From Nostoc commune NIES-4072 (lineage in GTDB: Bacteria > Cyanobacteriota > Cyanobacteriia > Cyanobacteriales > Nostocaceae), in assembly GCF_003113895.1 (NCBI RefSeq), contig NZ_BDUD01000001.1, positions 5,700,516-5,764,515 of the forward strand: a stretch of 64,000 nt of DNA, in the 5' to 3' direction. A model generated the notes under the pieces. That model saw only the letters and a program-made list of their open reading frames with translations. It was not told where the DNA came from and ran no database searches. Below are positions 26,366 through 35,278 of the stretch, in pieces (within the stretch, counting starts at the first letter, position 1; every line of letters starts with the position of its first letter). Made by a program: the position numbers and the translations under genes.

Positions 26366-27197
26366 TTAAACTGCTTCTTTTTCAAGTAACAAAGTTACTG
26401 GGCCATCGTTTTCAATTGTAACATGCATCATTGCACCAAATTGACCTGTTTCCACCTGCAAACCGCTAGCTTTTAACTTAGTAACAAAACGATTATACAA
26501 ATCTGCTGCTGATTGGGGAGCGGCTGAACGGTCAAAAGAAGGACGGCGACCTTTGCGACAGTCACAACAACATTGTGGAACGCGTGGAAGCCACTTGACT
26601 TTCAGGCAGTGGAGGAAACGCGCCACGGGTGGTTTTAACCACCGTGAAAAATGATAATATTGTTGTGCGAGTAGGAATAATCATCTGCGCTAAGAAGTGT
26701 TTTGTAAGGAGTGACCCCTGACTTGCCTCGTACCTGCACAAATTGCAGCTCTGGGCAAACAAGTAATGGGAAAGCACGGAGCGCACCGAACTGGCAAGTG
26801 ATGAACTCGGAAAGCATTCTAAGTAAGCGCAATTGCAATATCTCTCGTACTGGTAGTTGTTTTGAGCGTCTAGGGGGATATTTGACTATCCCTTTTAAGC
26901 TAAGTCTTAGAGAATCTGCGTGTCTTTAGACCGCAGAGTGTCAACATAAAGGGTAAACTGACTGACTACTAATAAATCGCCGCCAATCTCTTGTACAGAT
27001 TTTTGCCAGCGATCGTCTCCCTCCTCGTCAGGAAACAGCCGTAATTCCAAGCACTTACGCACCATCCAGTCAATTTCAGCATCAGTATCAGTATTGGCTA
27101 TGCCTACGAGTAAATTTAGCCCCCGCCCGATTTTGCCGACAATTTCACCGTTAACTGTAACTTGAGATGATTTGACTCGCTGGATAACAACGCGCAT
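26366..27197 (-). pseudogene. dtd: D-aminoacyl-tRNA deacylase, interrupted by a 379-bp insertion
   Basis: The N-terminal part (27197 to 26945) reads [20 protein letters not shown]...[10 protein letters not shown]. The C-terminal part (26565 to 26366) reads [16 protein letters not shown]...[16 protein letters not shown]. Together they contain the family motifs SQFTL and NDGPVT. Joining 26945 to 26565 restores FTLYGDCRKG in frame and gives 150 codons, the normal Dtd length. The enzyme hydrolyses D-amino acids (and glycine) mischarged to tRNA. In this copy the product would stop 12 codons into the insertion, so the gene is presumed inactive. Confidence 0.92.
26566..26944 (-). mobile_element. 379-bp non-autonomous insertion in dtd
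   Basis: Bounded by precise restoration of the dtd frame on removal. On the dtd strand it begins just after CCCTTTATG and opens with a strong hairpin, TCTGCGGTCT...AGACACGCAGA. It ends with a second hairpin, CACGGTGGTT/AACCACCCGTG, and a small GTGG/CCAC one. I see no convincing long protein. No clear direct repeat or inverted termini. Subterminal hairpins and an insertion after TTTAT(G) resemble IS200/IS605-derived elements; this class is an inference. Confidence 0.75.
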
Positions 27198-27278
27198 TTG
27201 AATTAATTCGTAATTCGTAATTCCTAATTATTGACGAAACACTCGTGCGTAAATGCAGGGAAGTGAGGAAGCAAAGTC

Positions 27279-27388
27279 TACGACGGGCTACGCCTACGTT
27301 ATTCGATGGTGGAGCCATTGGAATGCATTCCCAGGTAGAGCCTGGGAACGAGTATTAAAATTTTGTACAGACGCGAATCGCGTCTCTA
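27279..27388. repeat. cluster of three small dispersed repeats
   Basis: CTACGACGGGCTACGCCTACG (about 27279-27299), GCATTCCCAGGTAGAGCCTGGGAACGAG-type palindrome (27325-27352) and the TGTACAGACGCGAATCGCGTC palindrome (27364-27386), between dtd and the COG0523 gene. Confidence 0.75.
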
Positions 27389-27389
27389 A

Positions 27390-28499
27390 TTATTTGCCAA
27401 ACCCTTTACCGCGAGAACTTGAAGGAAGACAAATGCACTTTTCCAGTTGACTAATTAAAGTCTCACGATCTAAATTTTGACCAATCAGCACTAACTGGTT
27501 TTTCAGTTGACCTTGCCATTCATCATCATCCAAGGTAAAGCGTTTACCGCAAAGGTGGAAAATATGACGCTTCGGACTTTCATCAAACCACATAATCCCC
27601 TTTGCTCGGAAAATATTTGAGGGTAGCTGGTTATCTAAGAAATACTGAAACTTCCTAATAGAAAAAGGCTTATCACTTTGGAAAGAGATGGAAGTAAAAC
27701 CATCATTTTCTAAATGGTCAGAATGATGGTGATGGTCGTGGTCATGGTCATGATGATCGTGACCGCATGTTGAGTGATCGTGATCATCATGATGATCGTG
27801 ATGTTCATGATCGTGATGGTCGTGTTGATCCACCACTGTGTCAAAATATTTATCAGACTCAAACAGACCAACACTGAGAATTAACGGAAGTGGTACTTGC
27901 GATCGCGTGGTACGGAGAATTCTCGCTCCTTCCTTAACTTCGTTAATTTTTGTTTCTAACTCATTTAAGGTGGCTTCATCAACCAAATCAGTTTTGTTCA
28001 GTACAATTACATCACCATAAGCAATCTGGCTGTATGCTGCCTGAGAGTTAAACAAATCTAGGCTGTAATTTGCCGCGTCTACTACGGTAATAATCGAATC
28101 TAAACGAGTTAAATCTCGCAATTCTGTGCCCAGAAATGTTAGAGCTACTGGTAGCGGATCTGCCAATCCAGTTGTTTCCACTACTAAATAATCTAGATTT
28201 TCTTGCCGTTCTAAAACTTTGTAAACTGCATCTACTAAATCATTATTAATAGTGCAGCAAATACAACCATTATTTAGCTCCACCATGTTCTCACCAGTGG
28301 AAACAATTAGCTCGTTATCGATGCCAATTTCGCCAAATTCATTTACGAGAACGGCGGTTTTCAAACCCTGTTGGTTGTTGAGGATATGATTAAGTAAAGT
28401 CGTCTTGCCACTGCCGAGGAAACCCGTAATAATTGTTACTGGCATTCCTTGTTTGGGCGTATCCATTGCCGAAGATTCGGGTGTAACTGCTGAGTGCAT
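27390..28499 (-). CDS. COG0523 (CobW/P47K) GTPase, His-rich metallochaperone
   Basis: 369 residues: Walker A ITGFLGSGKTTLLNHIL (about 19-35), the metal-binding NGCICCTIN motif (about 78-86), switch region VVETTGLADPLPV, NKTD GTP specificity (about 168-171), a histidine/aspartate-rich stretch with roughly 25 His between about 225 and 265, and the CobW C-terminal domain FSIRKFQYFLDNQLPSNIFRAKGIMWF. Family members deliver Zn, Co or Ni. The His-rich loop and single GCxCC site favour zinc handling; this is inference, and no Zur site was identified. The first in-frame ATG is used; MDTPKQG twelve codons on is an alternative. Confidence 0.88.
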   Translation of the reverse strand: MHSAVTPESSAMDTPKQGMPVTIITGFLGSGKTTLLNHILNNQQGLKTAVLVNEFGEIGIDNELIVSTGENMVELNNGCICCTINNDLVDAVYKVLERQENLDYLVVETTGLADPLPVALTFLGTELRDLTRLDSIITVVDAANYSLDLFNSQAAYSQIAYGDVIVLNKTDLVDEATLNELETKINEVKEGARILRTTRSQVPLPLILSVGLFESDKYFDTVVDQHDHHDHEHHDHHDDHDHSTCGHDHHDHDHDHHHHSDHLENDGFTSISFQSDKPFSIRKFQYFLDNQLPSNIFRAKGIMWFDESPKRHIFHLCGKRFTLDDDEWQGQLKNQLVLIGQNLDRETLISQLEKCICLPSSSRGKGFGK

Positions 28500-28556
28500 A
28501 GCGCTGTTATCAAATAGTCAAAAAATAGTAATGTAGCGCAGATAGTCCAGAAAACA

Positions 28557-28662
28557 CTAGCGCCGCAAGGCGGAAGTTAAAATTCAAAAATCAAAAACCC
28601 TTGATTTCTGAGCTTTCGAGATTTTTTCCAATAGTATGTTGATTTCCGCCGTGACGTACTAG
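28557..28662 (+). repeat. CTAGTAC-family palindromic element, copy B (106 bp)
   Basis: CTAGCGCCGCAAGGCGGAAG at the left and TTTCCGCCGTGACGTACTAG at the right form about 20-bp imperfect inverted ends. The internal AAAATCAAAAATC stretch corresponds to the AAAAGTC repeats of copies A and C. It lies in the promoter region between the divergent COG0523 and cysS genes. Confidence 0.85.
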
Positions 28663-28738
28663 CATAGGGATGCTGGACTGTCATCCCATCTGCTTTACCC
28701 TATTATTACGTATCTTCTTATTTCAGCATTACTCTGTT

Positions 28739-30232
28739 ATGACCCTAACCCTTTACAATACCCTCACCCGTCGTCAAGAACCGTTTGAAACAGTCGAAGC
28801 AGGCAAAGTTAAGATGTATTACTGCGGCGTGACGGTGTACGACTACTGCCATTTGGGTCATGCGAGAGCTTGCATCGTTTGGGATGTAATCCGCCGATAC
28901 CTCCAGTTTATCGGCTATGAAGTACGATATGTCCAAAATTTTACTGATATTGACGATAAAATTCTCAATCGAGCCTGTGTTGAACATTCCTCAATGGAAG
29001 CTGTAGCCGATCGCTTTATCAAAGCATATTTTGAGGATATGGCGCGATTGGGAATCAAAGAAGCTGATGAATATCCCCGTGCTACCCATACGATGAATGG
29101 CATTCAACGGTTAATTCATGAGTTGGAAAATAAAGGGTTTGCTTACCCTGCTGACGGCGATGTGTATTATGCAGTGCGGCAATTTGCTGAGTATGGCAAG
29201 CTTTCTGGACGCAAGTTAGAGGATATGCAAGCCGGGAAAAGCGAGCGCGTCAATGTAGAAGATCCAGAATATCAGAAAAAGAAAGACCCCTTTGATTTTG
29301 CTTTATGGAAGGCAGCAAAACCAGGAGAACCAGCTTGGGAGTCACCGTGGGGTGCAGGCCGTCCGGGGTGGCACATTGAATGCTCGGCAATGGTACGCGA
29401 TCGCCTGGGTGATACCATAGATATTCATGCTGGTGGTGCTGACTTAATTTTTCCTCATCACGAAAACGAAATTGCCCAATCTGAGGCTGTAACAGGAAAA
29501 CCCTTAGCGCGTTATTGGTTACATAACGGCATGGTAAAAGTAGATGGTGAAAAAATGTCCAAATCTTTGGGCAACTTTATCACTATTCGAGAATTACTAG
29601 ATCGAGGAGTTGAGCCGATGGCAGTGCGGTTGTTCGTCCTGACAGCTCAATATCGCACACCCATAGATTTTACCGACGAAGCGATCGCCGCAGCAACCAA
29701 CGGTTGGCACACCATTAAGGAAGGTTTACTCTTCGGCTACCAATACGGCAAAAAACTAGGTTGGGATTTAGGGACTAAGGACTGGGGACTAGGAACTGGG
29801 AATATCCCAATACCTAGTACCCAATACCCAGTACCCAATCCCTATGTTGAACGCTTTCAAGAAGTTGTAAATAATGACTTTAATTTTCCTGGTGGGTTAA
29901 CAGTGCTGTTTGAATTAGCCAAAGAACTACGCCGTGAAGGAAATATTATTGTGCATGAAGGGAAAACCGAAACTTCCCCTGATGAGTTAAAGCGTCAATG
30001 GCAAACTCTTGTCACATTGGCTGGAGTTTTAGGTTTAGAAGCCGAGATAGAAACGGAAGCTGACAAGAGTAATGGTTTAAGCGATGCGGAAATTGAGGCG
30101 AAAATTCAGCAAAGGCAAGAAGCACGTAAAGCCAAGAATTTTGCCGAAAGCGATCGCATTCGTGACGAACTCCAAGCAGAAGGTATTACGCTAATTGATA
30201 GCCGTGATGGTACACGCTGGCACCGGAATTAA
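28739..30232 (+). CDS. cysS: cysteinyl-tRNA synthetase
   Basis: 497 residues from ATG 28739 (MTLTLYNTLTRRQEPFE). An ATG 23 codons upstream exists, but the added residues are not family-like. Class I motifs: zinc cysteine in MYYCGVTVYDYCHLGHARA (HLGH signature), GWHIECSAM, HHENEIAQSEA and KMSKSLGN (about 278-285). C-terminal DALR-like domain with ARKAKNFAESDRIRDEL. Residues about 341-368 (LGWDLGTKDWGLG...TQYPVPNP) are encoded by heptamer-type repeat DNA and form an extra segment after the catalytic core. Charges tRNA-Cys. Confidence 0.96.
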   Translation: MTLTLYNTLTRRQEPFETVEAGKVKMYYCGVTVYDYCHLGHARACIVWDVIRRYLQFIGYEVRYVQNFTDIDDKILNRACVEHSSMEAVADRFIKAYFEDMARLGIKEADEYPRATHTMNGIQRLIHELENKGFAYPADGDVYYAVRQFAEYGKLSGRKLEDMQAGKSERVNVEDPEYQKKKDPFDFALWKAAKPGEPAWESPWGAGRPGWHIECSAMVRDRLGDTIDIHAGGADLIFPHHENEIAQSEAVTGKPLARYWLHNGMVKVDGEKMSKSLGNFITIRELLDRGVEPMAVRLFVLTAQYRTPIDFTDEAIAAATNGWHTIKEGLLFGYQYGKKLGWDLGTKDWGLGTGNIPIPSTQYPVPNPYVERFQEVVNNDFNFPGGLTVLFELAKELRREGNIIVHEGKTETSPDELKRQWQTLVTLAGVLGLEAEIETEADKSNGLSDAEIEAKIQQRQEARKAKNFAESDRIRDELQAEGITLIDSRDGTRWHRN

Positions 30233-30245
30233 ATTTTAAATTCTT

Positions 30246-31685
30246 ATGTGGATTACTCTAAAAAAAGCGATCGCTAGTTTCAACATTCCTGCTGATTGGA
30301 TTGGTATTAGAGCCGTAAAGGAAATTTCTACAACCCGTTCAGTCCGTGACGCCTTACCCCAACTAAACGGCAAATCCTTCACTGTCGGAGCCATGCTAGA
30401 GGTTTTGGTAAATGGCTGTCTGGGTTATGCAGCAACTAACTCTCTGGAACTGTCTTCTCTACAAGCTGCTGCCGAAACAGCCTATAAACAGGCACTAGCA
30501 GCTAGTGAATGGTGGATACATCCCTTCCGTGAAAGTGAGCGCCCTAAAGTCGTTGGTGAATATAAATCTCCATACCTTGAGCCATTGGATGCTCTGAGTC
30601 CGGGAGAAATCAACGATTTACTGGTTCGGATTTGCCAAACACTGAAAGTTGACGACAAGATTGTGCAAACCATAGCCAGTGCTAGCACCATTGAGAGAGA
30701 GTCTTGGTTTATTAGCAGCAACGGCTCAGAAGTCTATCAAAAAACTCTATCTATAGGCACTCATTATGGAGCTACCGCCCAAGATGGTGCGGTTGTACAG
30801 CAGCGTAGTAACAATGGTTCTCACGCAAACTGTTATCAAGGTGGATTAGAACTTTTAGAGCAAAAAAACTTATGGCATCGGGTGCGGCAAATTGGCGAAC
30901 AAGCAGTAGAACTGTTGACAGCACAAGAATGCCCTACCACTCGTACCAATTTAGTTTTAGCCCCAGACCAAATGATGCTGCAAATCCACGAAAGTGTAGG
31001 GCATCCCCTAGAAATTGACCGAATTTTGGGAGATGAGCGTAACTATGCTGGGGGCAGCTTCGTTAATAAAAGTGATTTTGGCAACCTAGTATATGGTTCG
31101 CCACTGATGAACATTACCTTTGATCCTACCGTGCCTGGTGAATTTGCCAGCTATGGCTTTGATGATACGGGTGCTGTAGCAACAAAGGAATATTTAGTTA
31201 AAGAAGGAGTACTGCAACGGGGTTTAGGCAGTTTAGAGAGTCAAGCCAGGGCTGGTGTACTAGGAGTTGCTTGTGCGCGTGCTTCTTCATGGAATCGACC
31301 TGCGATCGATCGCATGGCAAACTTAAATTTAGAACCTCTAAACGCTAGCTTTGAAGACATTATTGGCAGAATAGAACACGGCGTTTACATGGAATCTAAC
31401 CGTTCTTGGTCAATTGACGATCGCCGCTACAAATTCCAATTTGGTTGTGAGTACGCTAAATTAATTGAAAACGGGAAACTCACCAAAACCCTCCGCAATC
31501 CCAACTATCGCGCCACAACACCAGAGTTTTGGCATAGCCTAATCCAAGTAGGAGATGCCACAAACTGGCAAATGTATGGTACTCCTTATTGTGGTAAAGG
31601 AGAACCAAATCAGGCTATTTGGGTAGGACATGGTTCACCTGTTTGTGTATTTGCTAATGTCGAAGTTTTTGGTGGAGGAACTTGA
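30246..31685 (+). CDS. tldD: TldD-type metalloprotease subunit
   Basis: 479 residues. It carries the zinc-protease motif in QIHESVGHPLEIDR (HExxxH, about 249-254), then a later GVYMESNRSWSIDDRRYKFQFGCEYAKLIENG block typical of TldD. TldD pairs with TldE/PmbA to form a heterodimeric protease that degrades short unfolded peptides and acts in maturation of peptides such as microcins. The partner gene follows 110 bp downstream on the same strand. ATG 30246 is 13 nt after the cysS stop, so it may be co-transcribed with cysS. Confidence 0.92.
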   Translation: MWITLKKAIASFNIPADWIGIRAVKEISTTRSVRDALPQLNGKSFTVGAMLEVLVNGCLGYAATNSLELSSLQAAAETAYKQALAASEWWIHPFRESERPKVVGEYKSPYLEPLDALSPGEINDLLVRICQTLKVDDKIVQTIASASTIERESWFISSNGSEVYQKTLSIGTHYGATAQDGAVVQQRSNNGSHANCYQGGLELLEQKNLWHRVRQIGEQAVELLTAQECPTTRTNLVLAPDQMMLQIHESVGHPLEIDRILGDERNYAGGSFVNKSDFGNLVYGSPLMNITFDPTVPGEFASYGFDDTGAVATKEYLVKEGVLQRGLGSLESQARAGVLGVACARASSWNRPAIDRMANLNLEPLNASFEDIIGRIEHGVYMESNRSWSIDDRRYKFQFGCEYAKLIENGKLTKTLRNPNYRATTPEFWHSLIQVGDATNWQMYGTPYCGKGEPNQAIWVGHGSPVCVFANVEVFGGGT

Positions 31686-31687
31686 AA

Positions 31688-31776
31688 AAAGTTAGGAGTT
31701 GAAAGTTGTGAGTTAGAAGTTAAAAAATCTTCAACTCATACCTCCTAACTCCTAACTCCTAACTTTCCCCCTATTT
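31688..31776. repeat. inverted short tandem repeats (GTTAGGA / TCCTAAC)
   Basis: GTTAGGAGTTG...GTGAGTTAGAAG on the left is answered by CAACTCATACC and TCCTAACTCCTAACTCCTAAC on the right, making a long imperfect hairpin between tldD and tldE. Confidence 0.8.
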
Positions 31777-31796
31777 CCTATTAATATTTAATATCT

Positions 31797-33143
31797 ATGA
31801 AAATTGAGGAATTATCTGCATTAGAAGTCAGCTTTAATCAACTGATTGAAACTCTGCTGATTAAAAAATCTGAAAGTGAACAATTCACTGTGAAACTCAG
31901 CAGTGAAAGAAGTCTATTTACTCGTTTCAATCACGCGAAAGTGCGACAAACTGGTTGTGTTGCTGATGGTTGGATCGAACTGACTTTGATGGCAGACCAA
32001 CGCAGTAGCATTCGGCAGTTTCCCTTTACTGGAAATTGGGATGTAGATTGGCAGTTAGCATATACTGCTTTGCAGGAACTACGTGACGAACTTATTCTAC
32101 TACCCATCGATCCTTATCTAGTTTTACCATCAGGAAATAATACCAGTCGGGAAATACATTCTGGGAATTTATTGGCAGATGAGGCAGTAGTACCAACTGT
32201 GCTAAAACTAGTTGCTGAATTAGATTTTACAGGTATATATGCGGGGGGAATAGTAATTAAAGCTTATGGTGATTCTAGTGGTCAAAAACACTGGTTTGCT
32301 ACTGATTCTTTTACATTAGATTATTCTCTATTTTCCACCTCTGGACAAGCAGTTAAGGGGACATTTGCAGGGAGTAATTGGGATATATCTGCATATATAG
32401 CAAAAATTAGCGAAGCTAAAAAGCAACTTGAATTGCTTGCTCGTCCAGCTAAAGAATTGCCACGGGGACAATACAAAACTTATTTTGCACCTGCTGCTGT
32501 TGGAGATTTATTAGCAATGCTTTCTTGGGGAGCAGTCAGCGAAGCTGATATCCAACAAGGAAACAGTGCTTTAGCTGCTTTATCGCGTCAAGAAAAACAA
32601 CTTTCTCCAAAATTTAATTTGAAAGAAAACTTTCAGCGAGGATTAGTACCGCGATTTAATGAATTAGGAGAAATAGCAGCACCGGAGTTACCTGTAATAG
32701 AAAAAGGACATTTGGTAAATACTTTAGTAAATTCTCGAACTGCTAAGGAATATCAAAAAATTGCCAACGGTGCTAATGGTTCAGAGACTTTACGAGCGCC
32801 AGAAGTGACTACCGGAAATTTAGTATTTGAGCAGATTCTTCCAAGTTTAGATACCGGATTATATGTATCTAATTTACATTATTTGAATTGGAGCGATCGC
32901 CACACTGGTAGAATCACAGGTATGACTCGTTATGCATGTTTTTGGGTAGAAAATGGAGAAATTCTTGCCCCTATTGAAAACCTACGTTTTGATGAAAGTC
33001 TTTATCGTTTTTGGGGAGATAAGTTAGTAGATTTGACCAATTTTCAAGAATTCATTCCCGAAGTAGGTACTTATGAAAGTCGCCAACTAGGAGGTAGTTT
33101 AGTTCCCGGTATGCTGGTAAATGATTTTACATATACTTTGTAA
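31797..33143 (+). CDS. tldE: TldE/PmbA-type subunit
   Basis: 448 residues of the TldD/PmbA superfamily lacking HExxxH, as expected for the TldE partner: RSLFTRFNHAKVRQTGCVADG near the start, RGQYKTYFAPAAVGDLLAMLSWG in the centre, and C-terminal LETGLYVSNLHYLNWSDR-like text (here LDTGLYVSNLHYLNWSDRHTGRITGMTRYACFWVENGE). It would complete the protease with the tldD product. AT-rich compared with tldD but fully open. Its separation by repeat DNA may loosen coupling. Confidence 0.88.
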   Translation: MKIEELSALEVSFNQLIETLLIKKSESEQFTVKLSSERSLFTRFNHAKVRQTGCVADGWIELTLMADQRSSIRQFPFTGNWDVDWQLAYTALQELRDELILLPIDPYLVLPSGNNTSREIHSGNLLADEAVVPTVLKLVAELDFTGIYAGGIVIKAYGDSSGQKHWFATDSFTLDYSLFSTSGQAVKGTFAGSNWDISAYIAKISEAKKQLELLARPAKELPRGQYKTYFAPAAVGDLLAMLSWGAVSEADIQQGNSALAALSRQEKQLSPKFNLKENFQRGLVPRFNELGEIAAPELPVIEKGHLVNTLVNSRTAKEYQKIANGANGSETLRAPEVTTGNLVFEQILPSLDTGLYVSNLHYLNWSDRHTGRITGMTRYACFWVENGEILAPIENLRFDESLYRFWGDKLVDLTNFQEFIPEVGTYESRQLGGSLVPGMLVNDFTYTL

Positions 33144-33208
33144 TCGTAATCATCTACTGAGAGGAAATCAAAAGCTAGCCATCGGAACTTTGAAAATTAA
33201 ATAAGGAG

Positions 33209-33391
33209 GTGGAATTAGAACCGACACCAGAGCAGTTGGGAGCGTATTACCGGATGTCAGTAAGAGCAAGCAATCTGCTTCAATCGATAAACGTAGTGCG
33301 CCTAGACGAAAGGACAAAGCGCATATACATGCTAGTTGGAGACACAATACAAATAGAAATCTACCCTAACGGTGAGGTAACGTTTCCATGA
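33209..33391 (+). CDS. small conserved protein (DUF6888-like)
   Basis: 60 residues from GTG 33209, preceded by AAGGAGGT, a near-perfect ribosome site. Sequence LEPTPEQLGAYYRMSVRASNLLQSINVVRLDERTKRIYMLVGDTIQIEIYPNGEV. It forms a coupled pair with the next gene (ATGA overlap). Such pairs are common in Nostocales; function unknown, possibly a toxin-antitoxin-like unit. The family name is from memory and not certain. Confidence 0.7.
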   Translation: MELEPTPEQLGAYYRMSVRASNLLQSINVVRLDERTKRIYMLVGDTIQIEIYPNGEVTFP

Positions 33392-33579
33392 CAGATTCTA
33401 ACTACCAAGCGATGACTGATGAAGAGTTGCGGGACTGGGTTCGCTACCATCCCAAAGATATAGAAGCTTTCCACATTCTCATGGATAGATTAGAGCAACG
33501 TCCAAAAGTGTTTTGCAGCACAGATGAAGAAATTGAAGCCGAATTGCAAAAGCGAATTAACCAAACGCGATCGCAGTAA
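33388..33579 (+). CDS. small conserved protein (DUF6887-like)
   Basis: 63 residues: MTDEELRDWVRYHPKDIEAFHILMDRLEQRP then an acidic/basic C-terminal helix EEIEAELQKRI. Helical, acidic, antitoxin-like in composition. It overlaps the stop of the preceding gene by 4 nt, so the two are translationally coupled. Function unknown. Confidence 0.7.
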   Translation: MTDSNYQAMTDEELRDWVRYHPKDIEAFHILMDRLEQRPKVFCSTDEEIEAELQKRINQTRSQ

Positions 33580-33683
33580 AGGATACTAGGGACTGGGGAT
33601 TAAGTAATTTTTACACTACCCAGTACCCATTTTTCTGAATTTTAAACACAAATATTATTAATTAAATTATCTCAATTCTCAAA

Positions 33684-34010
33684 TTACCTATTTCTGTAAA
33701 CTGCATTAATTACAATATCTTTAATAGCGAAATAAATAATTAATAACAGTAATAAAAATTGCTCAAACTGAAGAATTGGATCTAAACGCCAACCTTGAAA
33801 AAACAAGATTACTCCGCACATTAACATTATAATTGGTGTAAATATCACTTGAATAATGTAAAGAGCTAAAGACCAACCTGTAAGCCTAGTTCCACGTTGG
33901 GCTAGCCAAGCTACTGTTAAAATAAAGTAAATAACTGCCAAAATAAAATAAATAATTCCAATTAAACCAGCTAGATTTAATCCAAAATTCACTTGAGCGA
34001 AAGTAAGCAT
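33684..34010 (-). CDS. small integral membrane protein, unknown function
   Basis: 108 residues with three hydrophobic helices (about 10-37, 46-70 and 80-103): GLIGIIYFILAVIYFILTVAWLA, WSLALYIIQVIFTPIIMLMCGVILFF, EQFLLLLLIIYFAIKDIVI. No charged active-site pattern. Very AT-rich. Separate from neighbours; I do not recognise a family. Confidence 0.6.
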   Translation of the reverse strand: MLTFAQVNFGLNLAGLIGIIYFILAVIYFILTVAWLAQRGTRLTGWSLALYIIQVIFTPIIMLMCGVILFFQGWRLDPILQFEQFLLLLLIIYFAIKDIVINAVYRNR

Positions 34011-34082
34011 TTATAAAAAATCCTGTTTAATTAAAAGCTAAAATTTTAAACCTATTACTAAGTAGATTAAGCTTAGAGGATA

Positions 34083-34119
34083 AAAATTGTTGGGTTTCGC
34101 TATTGCTTAACCCAACCGA
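34083..34119 (-). terminator. terminator downstream of the coiled-coil gene
   Basis: On the reverse strand GTTGGGTT...AACCCAAC forms an 8-9 bp stem followed by AATTTTTATCC. It lies 30-65 nt past the stop of the gene at 34149. Confidence 0.6.
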
Positions 34120-34148
34120 TAATTTTTTCTCATCTCTCGTTAGAACCT

Positions 34149-34817
34149 CTATTTTTTATTACCTGGAGGTGAATTGCGTTGGGTGAGGTTATCAATTTGC
34201 AATTGTTGCCGTCCGTTGGTGATAATTCGCAACATCTGCTTGAGATCCTGCTCAATATTTTCTAGAATGCCATCAGCATAAGCATCAGCACCATCTTCAA
34301 TTTCTTGAGCCTGAGCGATCGCACTTTGCCTCATAAGCTCTAACTCTTGTTGACAAGCATACCTTTTACGCTCAATTTCCGAGAGCGTTTCTTGCATTAT
34401 TGCGTCACACTCTTGTTGTACTTGTCGGCGCAGTTGTTCAGCTTCTTGTTGCGCCTGGTGAATAATATCGCTTTCAGCTAAAATTTGCGCTCTTTTTGCT
34501 TGCGCGGCCTCAACAACCTGCTGTCCATACTCTTCCGCTTCCAGCAGAATTTCGTCCTTTTGGTTGAGGATGACTGCTGCTTCTTGAAAAAGCGATGGTA
34601 ACGCAAGCCGGATGTAATCAAGCTGATCTAGCAGCTTTTCTTCATCTATGAGAGTGCGTCCCGTCAAAGGAATTCTGAGACTAGAGAGAACCATTTCCTC
34701 TAGACGGTTGAGTTCCTGCTGGATATCTATGCTTCCCTCTCCACCGAGATGCTCTTGAGGGGGGGGATTGCTTCCGTTGAGATTGGGTTCGACATTGGAG
34801 AGTTCTGATTGTAGCAT
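34149..34817 (-). CDS. DivIVA-like coiled-coil protein
   Basis: 222 residues. A Pro/Gly-rich N-terminal 30 residues, then [40 protein letters not shown], and a long charged coiled coil (about 85-200: [30 protein letters not shown]...). The leading helix plus coiled coil resembles cyanobacterial DivIVA-like division proteins and ATP-synthase b-type stalks; I favour the former. Its first 30 codons overlap the coaD 3' end by 91 nt in another frame; a start further in cannot be excluded, but none has a better ribosome site. Confidence 0.65.
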   Translation of the reverse strand: MLQSELSNVEPNLNGSNPPPQEHLGGEGSIDIQQELNRLEEMVLSSLRIPLTGRTLIDEEKLLDQLDYIRLALPSLFQEAAVILNQKDEILLEAEEYGQQVVEAAQAKRAQILAESDIIHQAQQEAEQLRRQVQQECDAIMQETLSEIERKRYACQQELELMRQSAIAQAQEIEDGADAYADGILENIEQDLKQMLRIITNGRQQLQIDNLTQRNSPPGNKK

Positions 34818-35278
34818 TGGTATATATCTAGGGCAATGTGTGGGGGAACGAGATGATCGATAGAGCCACCAAACCTTGCAATCTCTTTTACCACACTACT
34901 ACTTAAAAAACTATATTCATTCGAGGTTGCAAGAAAAACTGTTTCTATTTGGGTAGAAAGAGTTTTATTGGTGTGAGCCATTTGCAGTTCCACTTCAAAA
35001 TCTGACACAGCCCGTAAACCCCGCAGCAAAACTTGTGCTTGTCGCATTTGGGCATAATTGACGGTAAGACCATCAAAGCTGTCTACATCTACATTAGGTA
35101 GATGTTGTGTAGAAAGACTGATCTGATCTAGCCGTTGCTGCACACTAAAAAGTGGCATTTTGTTAGGGTTCCGCAGTACAGCGACAATTACCCGCTCAAA
35201 CAGCCGACTACCGCGCCCGATGAGGTCAAGGTGTCCCAAGGTGATGGGGTCGAAGCTACCAGGATAAATAGCAATCAC
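34727..35278 (-). CDS. coaD: phosphopantetheine adenylyltransferase
   Basis: 183 residues: [23 protein letters not shown] (TxGH nucleotidyltransferase motif at about 13-18), [35 protein letters not shown], and [15 protein letters not shown], equivalent to the second ISSTxxR-type motif. It makes dephospho-CoA from ATP and phosphopantetheine. About 20 residues longer than usual: the tail after HIALDIYQ is low in family character and overlaps the next gene by 91 nt. Confidence 0.95.
   Translation of the reverse strand: MIAIYPGSFDPITLGHLDLIGRGSRLFERVIVAVLRNPNKMPLFSVQQRLDQISLSTQHLPNVDVDSFDGLTVNYAQMRQAQVLLRGLRAVSDFEVELQMAHTNKTLSTQIETVFLATSNEYSFLSSSVVKEIARFGGSIDHLVPPHIALDIYQCYNQNSPMSNPISTEAIPPLKSISVEREA

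Noticed and set aside
26562..26929. Open frames of 67-74 codons on either strand inside the dtd insertion
   Set aside because: They overlap one another in several frames, lack known motifs and include the fused dtd ends.
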